Source of the DNA: Gnetum montanum
Lineage: Eukaryota > Streptophyta > Gnetopsida > Gnetales > Gnetaceae
Length of the DNA stretch: 48,312 nt
Assembly (NCBI GenBank): GCA_015680685.1
Contig: MNCI01017780.1
Location: 1 to 48,312 of the forward strand
Direction: 5' to 3'
Below, one piece after another: positions 1 through 9,902 of this stretch (positions are counted from its first letter, which is position 1; every line of letters starts with the position of its first letter). The notes beneath the pieces are model-generated. The model was not told the origin of the DNA. It worked only from the letters and a program-made list of their open reading frames with translations, and searched no databases. A program made the translations under genes and the position numbers.

Positions 1-1872
1 AATAGAAAGGGTTAAGTTCCTAAATTAAAATCACTTTATATAAATAATTTAATTATTAAAAATCTTGAGACTATTAACAATTTTTTAGTAAATCATATTT
101 CTTCTATTGTTTCCTCCAAAGGTTTTAGTAAGTAATTCTTCTATGCCTTTAGTACACATATTTCTCATTTTATAATGGAAGCTAATCAAAGTATTCTTGA
201 AGCATAAATTATAGTCAAAGAAATTAAAGCAATAGTCTTTAGTTTATCAAATTGTAAAGTTTTGGATTTTAATGGTTTTCAATTGAATTTTTAAAGAAGC
301 ATTAGGACATTGTTGAAGATGATCTCTTTCATGTTTTCCAATAATCTATTTAAAACGTTTCTCTTGGTAAAAATATTAATAATGATGTGATTCATCATTT
401 TCCTAAAAATGGACATCTTCAACATATTAGTACTTCGAGGCCTATTACTTTTGTTAATAATAATTATAAAATTTTAGCTAAATGCATGTCTTGCCGAATT
501 CAAAGAATTATTAAAGATATCATTAGACATGAGCAAATTGGTTTTGTTAAAGGTAGATATATCTTAAATAATGTTATTATAGCTTGAAAAGGAATGTAAT
601 AGGCTTCCAATACTAACCAAGACATTGCTTTAATTAAGTTAGATTATGTCAAATCTTATGATAAGATTGAATCATTATTTCTTGTTTCTATAAACTGGGA
701 TCTCGTGATTATTTTATTTATGTTATCTATATCTTACTTACTAATGCTAATGCTCAAATTGCTACTACTTTTGGATTAAGTTCCTCCTTTTCTTTTCATT
801 GGTTAGTTTGTCAAGGTTGTTGTCTAGCTCACTATATTGTTGCATACTTTCTTCATATAATCTACATTATGATTTACAAAGAAACATTATTAAGAAAATT
901 TCAATTAATGATCAAGATATGCAATTGCTTAACATGCACTTTGTAAATGATTTTTTCTTATGATCAAAACTTCTTTTCAACATATTAATACTCTTTTAGC
1001 CAATATGAAGGATTATTGTATGTTATCTAGCTCTTGGATCAATTGGTAAAAATCTATTATTTATTGTAATGGCAATATTGATGAGTAGGTTACTCTCAAG
1101 CCTTGGAAAATCTTGAAAAAAGACCATTTCTTCAAAATTTTAAGAATATCTTTTTCTTTTGAGCCTAATCTTACTATTTTATGAAAATATGTTGTTGATA
1201 AATTTGAAAAAAAGTAAATAAATGGAAAGAAAAAAAGCTAACCCTTGCTAGTAAAGTTTTAGTTATTAAGCAAATGCTTCAATCAACTCATATTTATTAC
1301 TCTAGTTGTTGGGATCTTTATAAACTTCTTATGATAAAATTAATCATATTATTCATCAGTTTCTTTAATATGCTAAGTAACATAGAAAAGGTTTTTCCAA
1401 AGTTTTTTGGGATATTTGGATTAGTAGTAAGAAAGATGAAGAGCTTGGCCTCATTAATTGTTATCACTAAGGTATTTCTCTTACAAAAAAAAAAAAAAAA
1501 AACATGGATTGCAAAGTGGATTAATGGAGATGATGTTTGGATGTTCCTTTTAAGAAATAAACTTATGCAAGGAAAACTTAAGAATGATAGTAGTTGGTCT
1601 TTGAATAACTTTCTTCATTGTCTTCTTTTTCCCTAGGCCATTTCTATTCCTAGTTCTTCAATTCTTAAACAAATTTGGAAGACATGATACAAGCTTAATA
1701 AATATTGAAATTAAAATAATATTATACTTTTAAAAAATATGCTAGCAAATTAGCCCATGGTGGTTTCCTTTTAATGAAGGAGCCTAGGCTACTAATGCAT
1801 CTAGATTGTGTACCACTTGGAGCAAATTTTGGTATCATTATAGTTTCTTGTCTATGTATGCATGATACATGG
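1..1872 (+). pseudogene. Degenerate LINE reverse transcriptase (5' part, cut by window edge and solo LTR)
   Basis: This is the reverse transcriptase region of a plant non-LTR retrotransposon (LINE), which would copy its RNA into DNA at a nicked chromosomal target. Conserved blocks appear in order in shifting frames: KAIVFSLSNCKVLDFNGFQ near 225-290 (family pattern: SL..GK.PG.DGF); RPITFVNNNYKILAKCM and EQIGFVKGRYI at about 440-565; LIKLDYVKSYDKI near 632-670 (catalytic D of motif A); a QGCCLAHYI block near 813-840 (family: QGCPLSP); and FVNDFF at 940-957 (family: FADD, first catalytic Asp lost). The thumb-like LTLASKVLVIKQMLQSTHIYY follows near 1240-1310. An A-run at 1485-1502 lies inside the reading region. 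Numerous stops and frameshifts make it non-functional. The 5' endonuclease domain would lie left of the window. The family is secure; the subfamily is not determined. Confidence 0.85.
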
Positions 1873-2755
1873 TGATGAATAGTGTTTTGTTTGGCTTCAA
1901 TATTAGGTATCTAATATCAGAACCTTGATATTAAATACCCGATATTAAGCCTCAAGATGCGATGTCGAATATCTGATATTGCAGGGTATGTGTTGACATA
2001 TAAATATATCACTTGGAAAAACGATTTTAAGATAGTTTTTGTCATAGCATAGTAGAACTCTTGCAGTTTCTTTTCTTTAGAGTTAGAATATTTCCAAAGT
2101 GCTCATAGTAGGAGTAATTGAGTGTACGGATCTTTATTCAAGCACCGTTATACCTGAGCAAGACAGTGTGTGCGACAATAAAGATGAGCTTTCTAATCAA
2201 ACCTTGCAGCACCTTGGCTAGCTTAAATATTTTATTCATGCACTTAATGTTTTATGCAATTTCCTTTAATACTTTCAAGTAATTAAGCTAAAGTAAACTA
2301 GTTCATTTAAATATAAGTTAATTAAGCACATAAATATGATTGCTTTGAGCATGTGTATCACTCTTGGTAATCCTAGCAACGCTTAACATTTGGTAACCCA
2401 ACAACATTATACATATTTAAGATGTGCATAGCAAGTGGGATTGGGTACTTATGTTAGGATGGTTAGTTATTAATTAATAATTAGATTAGTTAAATTGATT
2501 CATAAATTAAGACTCAACTTGTTCTTAATTATAGACAAATAAAATATAAAATAATAAAAATCATGTCCCTCAATTATACTTAACCATATAATTAAGCTCC
2601 ACAAGTATAGTTGAGAAGACAATGATTGTCACGATTAGATTTCATGTACCGGAACCAATGTATTTAGGAACTTAAGGTCTACGAAATTCGATTGGATTGC
2701 AAGTGAATACTTGTGATTCATATGGTTGGGTGTAGGGGTACCTCACCGCTCATCA
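1873..2755 (+). repeat. Solo LTR of the element A/B family, inserted in the LINE
   Basis: An 883-bp sequence begins TGATGAATAG and ends CTCATCA, matching the LTR termini of elements A and B. It has the same internal order: a cluster of GATAT-type motifs (about 1900-1985), TATAAATA at 1999-2006, and a conserved end with GGGTGTAGGGGTACCTCACC. It is flanked by a perfect 5-bp target-site duplication CATGG (1868-1872 and 2756-2760), and LINE sequence continues on both sides. No internal region is present, so it most likely arose by LTR-LTR recombination. Orientation follows element A (plus). Confidence 0.88.
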
Positions 2756-3480
2756 CATGGATTACTTGGAATAAAGCTTTTAGCCTTTATGGTTTAAATA
2801 TAAAGAGAAAAATAATTTTGAAAATTTAATTTATAATCTTGAAAGTTTATTTAAAGTTGATAATAGTTTACATCAGGCTTTTCAAAATATTTTTTGAAAT
2901 CATGGAAACTTTGTTTTTCCTTTTAATTTAAAAATTTATTATGAAATTATTACAAAGAATGATTTTATTCATCATAAATTTAATAAAGCCTATAAGATGC
3001 AATTATCATCATACTTTTGGATAAGGAAAATGAAAGATATTTGAAGAGCTCATACATTTCATAAAATTTGTATTTTTTATGGTGTCTAATTCATCATGGC
3101 ATTCCTCTCAACACTCATCTTTAACACATGAGAAATGTTTATTCTTAATGTTATCTTTGTAAAAATGAAGACTCATTTGCTCATGTTTTTTTTTTTTTGA
3201 GTTTCATGTTACTTGGCATGGTTGAAGATGGATACATAGAATTTGTAACAACTTTGAACCAAGCATCAATGAAGTCATTCTTAGTGATTAACCTACTTTG
3301 TCTACTTCATTTGTTTGTATTTGGAAATGTCTTTGACCACTTGTTCTCTACTTTTTTTGGAAGCTTCAGGGTACAATTTTTTTCTAGAAGCAACAACATA
3401 ACTATGACCTTTCTTCAAGGTTCAAATACTAGATTCTTAAAGATGTTGCTTTTCAACTACAAATTCAAATAAAAAAGCTC
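2756..3480 (+). pseudogene. LINE C-terminal region with zf-RVT-like zinc motif
   Basis: This continues the LINE interrupted by the solo LTR. The diagnostic piece is CYLCKNEDSFAHVFFFFEF around 3150-3205, matching the C-terminal zinc-binding domain of plant LINE reverse transcriptases (pattern C.LC...E...HLF..C). The T-run at 3187-3198 falls in the HVFFFF stretch. Downstream, in one frame with stops, are WKLQGTIFF and FQLQIQIKKLSVKAKQLI up to about 3510, a basic tail as expected at the end of such ORFs. No clear poly(A) tail or target duplication was found, so the 3' boundary is approximate. Confidence 0.75.
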
Positions 3481-4249
3481 TCAGTAAAGGCTAAACAATT
3501 AATTTATTTTATATAATATTAATTTATTTTTATTTTGGATGATTAAGGATGGAAAGCTTTCATTTTTTGTTTCTATTTTTTCTTTATTTCTAATTGATAT
3601 ATTTTTTTATCTTTAGAGAAAGTTTTCTCCTTCACTTTACAAGAAATCCTTTAGTAATAAGTGAAAACTCATGAGGATGCTTTTGAATAAAGACAATGTC
3701 TAATTATTTTCCTACCTTGAAGAGGATGTTTTTTAGGATTTGTTGTAAGCATGAAAACTTGGAAAGACATCCCCAAAACTATTAGGCTATCTATTTAGAC
3801 TCTCTCTTTGATGATTTAATGTACTTTGAATTTTTTTAAATATTATTATTCATTTTTTAAAGATTTGACATTTTCCGCCTATTAAAGCAAGTTCTTAGGA
3901 GGATTGGTGGGTAAGTCAAAGGTAGAGGCTTGAAAGGATTTATTACTCATCCTATCAAGTAGTTGCATGTAATCTTGAATCCAAGTCTTACAACTTAAGA
4001 AACAATCACCCCTACAATCATTCCAAATAATTATCCCCAAATTAATTATTTCATTTTCAACTGTACTAGGGATATGTATGTAAATAATCTTAGTAGATTG
4101 CGGGCAGCAGCTAAAGTGAGTTAGGTAGAAAAGAAAGAAACTTGGAGAAAAAAAAAAGGAAAAGAGATTGTAAAGAAAAAATGGCTAAATTAAACTGCAA
4201 AAATGACAAACATTGAAGCATGAGGAAATTTCAAGGAATTTCACCCCTC
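3481..4249. other. Unassigned AT-rich spacer between LINE and PLE
   Basis: No supportable gene. The left part probably contains the LINE 3' end. The right part may contain the 3' portion of the minus-strand PLE, but I cannot recognise conserved blocks there. Confidence 0.5.
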
Positions 4250-5530
4250 ATTAGCATGCTTTGGAAGAATGCTAGATGTGTGCCAAAATAGGGATGGTAG
4301 TAGAGTATTAATAGGAAAAATATGATCCTTTGTGAAGAAAATAGTGAGTTGGAACATGTTTAGAATTTTGAAAACAAAAATCAATCCTTACATTTTTATA
4401 TTTATGAGGGTAGGACATCATTTTGATGAGTAGAGCTGAATTTTCTATGCATCAAGAGCATCTATAGTTTAAAAGGATTTCTCTAATAGACAACAGGTTT
4501 GAAAATTGACATTGTTGCTGAAGCTGTAAGAGTTCATAGCTTAGGATTGCCCTCATGTTCAATGATTTAGTTAAAGAACTAAAATCCATTTTGAAAATGA
4601 GAGGGACCCTCCTACTCCTATGAATTTTTTCTTTAATAACCTAGAGGAGAGAAGCTTTATTAAATGCAAAAACCTTGTTGAAGCAGTGAAGCAAGAACTT
4701 TGTAGAATAATCGTGAGTCCTAAGCCTTCTAAAGAAAGCCATCTTAGCCTTAAGGAAGTCACTAAGTTGTGTTTTCCTCAATAAAAACTATTTTAATTCT
4801 ACAATAATGAAGGTCTTCTCTCGATAACAAGGATTCCAAGAGAAGAAAGAAATATATTAATAAGTCTTCCAAGGTTTCTAGTAAAAGTGGGTAGAAAGAA
4901 TACCACTATCATCAAAGGAAGGACCTTTAAAGAAAAACAACTCAAGTACATTTACATAAGAATGAGAAATTATTAGGGTGATGTAAATGGAGGGAAAAAA
5001 GAAATTATACTTGCTAAAAAAAGTTTGCGATTTAGTAGGAAAACCTTTCTAAATATCAAAAATGTCATTGATGTAATGCTTATAGTAAAGGAGTGGTGCA
5101 TAATCCATTGAAATGAAAAAATATTACTTGATGTGGCAAAGAAAAAGACAAGCATAAGCCATAGAAAAATTGCTACCCATAGTAGTGCTACAAACTTGTT
5201 GAAAGATCCTGTCATCAAATTCTAGAAAATAATGCTTGAGAACCAACGTAGTCAAATTGGAGATGGTACCTTTGAAAAGATCCTGTTGGGGATGAGGGTG
5301 ATCCTAAAAATAGACATTGCAAATAGATTTTTCAAACATTTATCAATTGGAATACTTGGGTACAAAGATTCTATATCAAAAGTGAAGAGGATCACATTTT
5401 GAGGTAGAATAGGAGAGTGGAGATCTTTCAGAAGGGTTAGGGAATCTGTGATATGCGAAAGTTGAGTGAGCAAGATGGACATGAGTAGATATGAGGGAGA
5501 CAAGAAGCAGGTTGAAGGGGGTAGCCTATG
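4250..5530 (-). pseudogene. Degenerate Penelope-like element (PLE) reverse transcriptase
   Basis: On the minus strand the diagnostic PLE reverse-transcriptase blocks appear in order. FTFDIESLYPSIP (about 5348-5392) matches the family's FDV.SLYT.IP. FQQVCSTTMGSNFSMAYA (about 5145-5205) matches Y.Q..GTAMGT..AP.YA. YYKHYINDIFDI (5053-5088) matches the catalytic RYIDDIF. VNVLELFFFKG (about 4900-4935) matches the FLDL block, followed by GILSTHFY and a KP pair (family: YRKPT). Frames shift between blocks and several stops are present. This LYPSIP/TTMGS combination is typical of PLEs rather than LINEs or LTR elements. No GIY-YIG endonuclease was recognised. PLEs were, to my knowledge, reported in conifers (Dryad). 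The family call is strong; subfamily and exact ends are uncertain. Confidence 0.82.
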
Positions 5531-5619
5531 TAGGAATAGATGAGATGCCTAACCATGAGGATTTGTGGATTTTAAGAATGAGATAGAAAACATATGGTTT
5601 CTCTTTGCACAAGTGTTTT

Positions 5620-5930
5620 TTTCTTTCCAATATGTGCATACTATTTTTTTTCTTTCCAACATGTGTCCACTATTTTTTTTCCAACATATGCCCATTTTTT
5701 TTCTTTCCCACATGTATTCACTATTTTTTTTAGTACCCACTTTTTTTTTGTCAACTTGTGTCCACTATTTTTTTTCTTTCCAACGTGTGTCTACTATTTT
5801 TTTTCTTTTCAACATGTGCCTGCTATTTTTTTTCTTTCTAACATGTGCCCACTATTTTTTTCAACATGTACCTACTATTTTTTTCTTCCTAACATGTGCC
5901 CACTATTTTCTTTCAAAAAGGACCATGTTC
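5620..5930. repeat. Pyrimidine-rich minisatellite, unit about 29-30 bp
   Basis: About ten imperfect tandem copies of a unit of the form CTATT, a T-tract, CTTTCC, then AACATGTGCCCA, with T-tract and length variation. It abuts the 5' side of the minus-strand PLE. Open frames of 124 and 125 residues across it are low-complexity consequences of the repeat and not genes. Confidence 0.9.
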
Positions 5931-6787
5931 TTTCTATAAATTATCTAATATCATCCTTGTTTTTGGTATAATGCCTAAGTTTTAAGCCTCTTTCATCTAG
6001 TCACAAAGTAAGCCTTCTCATTTAAGGTCAAAAATCCTACTGTTCTTAGTCCTTCTCAACTATTTTACCTTACAATAGAAGTTTGATTGAAATTTTTTTA
6101 TAGTATAAGAATGAAATTTTTAAAAAGGCATTAGTGTTTTCACTATGACATAAGAAAGAAAAAAATAACGATAATAATTAATATATATTGATGCAATGTT
6201 GTGTTCATCTAGTCATAAGGTGTCAAATTGTTATCCCAATATGTGCGCCAATAAAATTCAATCAATGTTGCTAGCCATTTTGCTTATAAAATTTGGGACA
6301 TGTTGCCAAGTTCAAATTGATGTGCATGTCATATCATAATAATAGTGATAATCAATGAATTTTATTGGTGATTTTTCTTAGGATTTGAGATAAATTTTGT
6401 TAGTTGTACTTTTAACATAGCATATTGTTTATAGTTTTGATAACATGCATATAATGCCAAGGGCATACACTAATCTATAATTTATATTAAATATATCTTG
6501 TACAAGAGGTTTCTTATTATCTTCTTTCCAAGCCTACATTAACAAAATTTCATGTGCTCTATCCAACAACCTTCATAACAAAGGAAAGCACATCACAAAG
6601 GTAAATTAACAATGGTTGTTTCTTGTAATGATGATTTTTCTAGTGTTTTACTATTATTTTCTTTTTCTTTTTACTTTTTTTCATGCTTCATTAAGGCTTT
6701 ATATACTTTTGAAATTATCTTAATTATTCATTTTATTTTGTAATTGATCTATGTTAACAATAAGCCTATCATATATGGCATAAAGAG
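5931..6787. other. Unassigned AT-rich intergenic sequence
   Basis: No coding similarity, LTR termini or structured repeat seen. Confidence 0.5.
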
Positions 6788-7095
6788 ACTAGAAAATTTT
6801 TAGAAAATTTTAGAAGAGATCTCGTGTGTCAAGGAAAAGAACGGGAAGACTAAGAGAAATATCGTAGAAACTGTAGAATAGAAAAACTATAAAATAGAAA
6901 TTAATAGAAAGCTCATAGAATTGCACAATGTATGTTGTTACACAAAACATTTTCGGGGACTTGCACCCCTCATCAGTGTGTTTAGGCAATGTGGCCAAGC
7001 AACCAAAGCTGCAAAGGAAAGGGAATGAGCATGCCAGTACATGAATAAATAGGGTCCAAACTTCTAAAATTAGAAAAACTACTACTTTAAAATTA
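6788..7095 (-). repeat. Left copy of the ~308-bp direct repeat
   Basis: It shares with 7658-7964 long identical blocks such as TTTAGAAGAGATCTCGTG and GAAACTGTAGAATAGAAAAA. Homology ends at TTTAAAATTA on the right in both copies. Confidence 0.85.
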
Positions 7096-7657
7096 GAGCG
7101 GGCCTCAATCGTCATAGGTGAGATTGGGGGTGGGATGTTGTACTAACAAAACTATTACAGAACAATATTTCAAGAGCAAACATGAAACATTCAACAAATC
7201 AGATCTTTTGGCAAAGCCAAAGGGTGTATAGGGTTTAGGGAAATTCTCATGTTTAGATGGTGGACATGAGGAGTCCGATACCAAAGAATGTCATGCACGC
7301 AAGCGTTTAGTTGAAAAACAACAATGAACAAAAATCTTCAATAGCAACGAAGAGACGAGCTGCAATGATGCTGGAGAAGAAATAGCCATAGGCTATGATG
7401 AAACTGAAGAAAGCACCTTCAAAAGAAACCACAACCAAGAAGACCAACATAAGCAAAGTGGTGGTCAAGACATGGATCAAATAGAAGAAACATGTCGTGG
7501 TGCGCAAAAACCTACAATGTGATCAAAACTCGTGAAGAACTTGCAAACGAATTAAAACCTAACCAAAAACAGAAAAAAAAATTTGAAAATGGTTAGAATC
7601 CAAAGAATAGTGAAAGACGCTGTCAAGAAAGGCTTAGCAATTCCAAGGCAGTGAGAT

Positions 7658-7964
7658 AGAGAGAAATTTTTAGAAAATTTTAGAAGAGATCTCGTGCATC
7701 AAGGAAAAGAACACGAAGGCTAAGAGAAATGTTGTAGAAACTGTAGAATAGAAAAACTGTAAAAATAAAAGTAATAGAAGCTTATAGCATTGCACAACAT
7801 GTGTTGTTACACAAAATGTTTTCTGGGACTTGCAGCCCTCATCAGTGTGTTTATGCAATGTAGCCAGGCAGCCGAAGCTGCAAAGGAAAGGGAATGAACA
7901 TGCCAGCACATGAATAAATAGGGTCCCAACTTCTAAAGTTAGAAAAACTACTGCTTTAAAATTA
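7658..7964 (-). repeat. Right copy of the ~308-bp direct repeat
   Basis: Partner of 6788-7095. Differences are mainly transitions and 1-3 bp indels. Confidence 0.85.
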
Positions 7965-8415
7965 ATGATGATGATTCATTTTATTTTACTTATTTCTTCC
8001 TACTACTAGGATTTCCTTTTTAAGAATGCTCTTCTATAAATTCTTTCTACTTGTGTTTCTTTATGATCTTATCGCACAATGTTACTTTTAAGGATCTTTA
8101 ATTATCTTATCTAGATTTTATTTTCTTGTACTTTCTTTGGTTTAAAAAATAAAATAATGTATTCATTGCTTCATGTCTTCAAAGCTGATTATTATCTTTA
8201 GTTATCATTACACATTTTGCTTTGCATTACATGGAGAGTATTAAGATGTGCATTACATGGTTGAAGGGTAGAGCTAAAAGTTTGGCTTGAAAAGAAAATG
8301 AATGAAGACCCTAAAAATTTGTCTTGCTCCTTAAACTCTTTGACATTACATATTGAAAAATCAAAAAGAAAAAGTTAAATTTCAAGAAATTATTAAGTTC
8401 AAATATTAAATAATG
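7965..8415. other. Unassigned spacer
   Basis: AT-rich sequence with no recognised gene or repeat before the inverted repeat at 8416. Confidence 0.5.
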
Positions 8416-8510
8416 ATGTGTTATCTTAGTGGGAAGACTCTTGATTTGAAAGCTTTAAGTCATGGGTTTAATTTTGTTGGGTAATACTAAGTTATAAAGT
8501 TTTAAGTTAA
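8416..8510 (+). repeat. Left arm of ~95-bp inverted repeat with tRNA-like boxes
   Basis: This matches the reverse complement of 8721-8819. It contains TATCTTAGTGGGAAGACTC, resembling a pol III A box, and CATGGGTTTAATTTTG about 30 bp further on, resembling a B box. It could be a tRNA-derived SINE or the arm of a long-TIR MITE. Confidence 0.65.
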
Positions 8511-8720
8511 CTATGTCTTGGGGATTAATATTGTCAATAAGTTTGGATTTTAACATGTCATCCTCACCTCCCCACCTCCATAGAAGAAAAATATTTTAAA
8601 ATAATTTGATGATTTTTAAAGAAAAAAAATTTGAATACCTCTGATGGATGGATGTTTGAACTTGAAACTATTTGTTGAAACTTTGAAAGAATTGTAATAT
8701 AGGTACATTCCAAAGGATAT

Positions 8721-8819
8721 AATCCAATTAGAAATTTATAACTCAGCATTTCCCACCATAATCAAAAACATGACTTGAAGCTTTTAAATAAAGAGTCTTA
8801 CCACTAGGCTAACACCACA
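8721..8819 (-). repeat. Right arm of ~95-bp inverted repeat with tRNA-like boxes
   Basis: On the minus strand it reads GTTAGCCTAGTGGTAAGACT, a closer A-box match than the left arm, followed by AGCTTCAAGTCATG. Homology to the left arm continues for about 95 bp, to the GAGTTATAAATTT region. Confidence 0.65.
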
Positions 8820-8887
8820 TTGCTAAGAGTCTTATGAGAGATAATGGATGAGCAAAAGAATAGCCTCATTCGAGTGGTTGTACCTGC

Positions 8888-9777
8888 TAATGAGTCATGT
8901 TTTGCATAACTTTGATATTGGATACCCAATATTGGGGTTGCAATGTCAGGCATCTGATATTAGGGCACAACCTTTGATGTCAAGCATCCAATGTTACCCC
9001 TTTCGTGCTCGCCTATAAATACCATAGTTGGGTGTATGGTTGGGATATATATTGTCGATAGATTTTAGATAGCTTTTTCATAGATTTTTTATTTCAAGTT
9101 CTGTTGTCTTCCAGTGCATGGTCACAGTGTGATGTTAAGTGATTATATGACATCCTTATTTGAGTGTGACATACTTGGATGTGTTACATGATTGACAATA
9201 AAGATCGAGATTACTTTCATCATTGTAGCATCAACTTAGATTTATTATTTCTTTTAATTGCTTAAATGTTTACCATTTTCCTTAGTTAATGTTTCCATTT
9301 ATTACTCTTTATTATTCATGTCATTAAGCGAAATGAGTACAACTAATTGCAAGCACTTAAATGTAATTACTTAGTAACCTAGTAGTATATCATTTGATAA
9401 GCCTAATGATGTATGATTGGTAATCCCAACAGTAGTTACACAAAGTCTAAATTGTGTGCGGACGATTAGGAATTGATACTCATCGCATGTAGGCTAGTTT
9501 AGATTTTACTTTTTGCTGTTAATTAGCTTAATTAATCAATCTCTTTATTATCATTAGGAGTAGCTTAGGGCTAGACAACATCAATCATCATATGCTTCAC
9601 TTTGGACTAAACCATACGTGACAAAGCTACCACTAGTCCAAATGGGAAGACTGTAAACTGCAATCAAGGCATAACTATCTATATGCACAACTAGTGTTAT
9701 TCACGAAATTTGACTAGATCGTGTGTAAATGTTTGTGATTCATATAGTTGGGCATAGGGGTACGTCACCGCTCATCG
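8888..9777 (+). repeat. 5' LTR of element A
   Basis: About 890 bp. It begins TAATGAGTCATG (TG decayed to TA) and ends CGCTCATCG just before the primer-binding site. U3 has a GATATT/CAATATT palindromic motif cluster (about 8910-8995), then TATAAATA at 9014-9021. The end includes GGGGTACGTCACCGCTCATC, shared with every other copy in the window. Confidence 0.88.
9014..9021 (+). promoter_or_regulatory. TATA box in element A 5' LTR
   Basis: TATAAATA in the context GCCTATAAATACCA. The same box is at 14559-14566 (3' LTR), 1999-2006 (solo LTR), and in reverse at 25449-25456 and 17885-17892 (element B). It is the likely pol II start-site element for the genomic RNA. Confidence 0.65.
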
Positions 9778-9778
9778 T

Positions 9779-9796
9779 TGGTGCTATTTCTAGGGA
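9779..9796 (+). other. Primer-binding site, tRNA-Asp type, decayed
   Basis: TGGTGCTATTTCTAGGGA directly follows the 5' LTR. It aligns with the Athila/Tat-type site complementary to the plant tRNA-Asp 3' end (TGGCGCCGTTGCCGGGGA, from general knowledge). By eye, five of six differences are C-to-T or G-to-A transitions. Confidence 0.7.
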
Positions 9797-9902
9797 TGCT
9801 ACTAGTTATCTAGATTATTTATATTATACATGATTATTGTAAATGCATTAACAATATATCTTTCTAAAAATATTAAATCACACACATCATTAACCAACAA
9901 CA

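Larger units (their letters stand above)
6788..7964 (-). mobile_element. Candidate TRIM-like element bounded by two direct repeats
   Basis: Two direct repeats of about 308 bp (6788-7095 and about 7658-7964, offset 870) flank about 560 bp of unrelated sequence. On the minus strand each repeat carries a CTATTTATTCATGTG promoter-like stretch, followed by a short conserved reading region with CSFPFLCSFGCLATL and HTDEGCKS. The arrangement and size suit a terminal-repeat retrotransposon in miniature. I could not find a convincing primer-binding site next to the right repeat, a polypurine tract, canonical TG..CA ends, or target duplications. A simple segmental duplication is therefore not excluded. 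Confidence 0.45.

Noticed and set aside
4250-5530. PLE region as a LINE or LTR reverse transcriptase
   Set aside because: The blocks SLYPSIP, TTMGSNF and YINDIF match PLE order; LINE blocks (GF.KGR, QGCPLSP) are absent.
5565-5971. Two overlapping plus-strand open frames of 124 and 125 residues
   Set aside because: They are translations of the T-rich minisatellite, with F-rich low-complexity composition.
7270-7292. Initiator-Met-type primer-binding site (minus strand TTGGTATCGGACTC)
   Set aside because: It is about 370 bp from either direct repeat, where no LTR end is visible.
6788-7964. Cassandra-type TRIM with 5S rRNA promoter in its LTR
   Set aside because: No 5S rRNA-like segment is present in either repeat.
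8416-8819. Genuine tRNA genes at the A/B-box-like sequences
   Set aside because: No cloverleaf with an anticodon stem or acceptor pairing can be drawn; only promoter-box resemblance remains.
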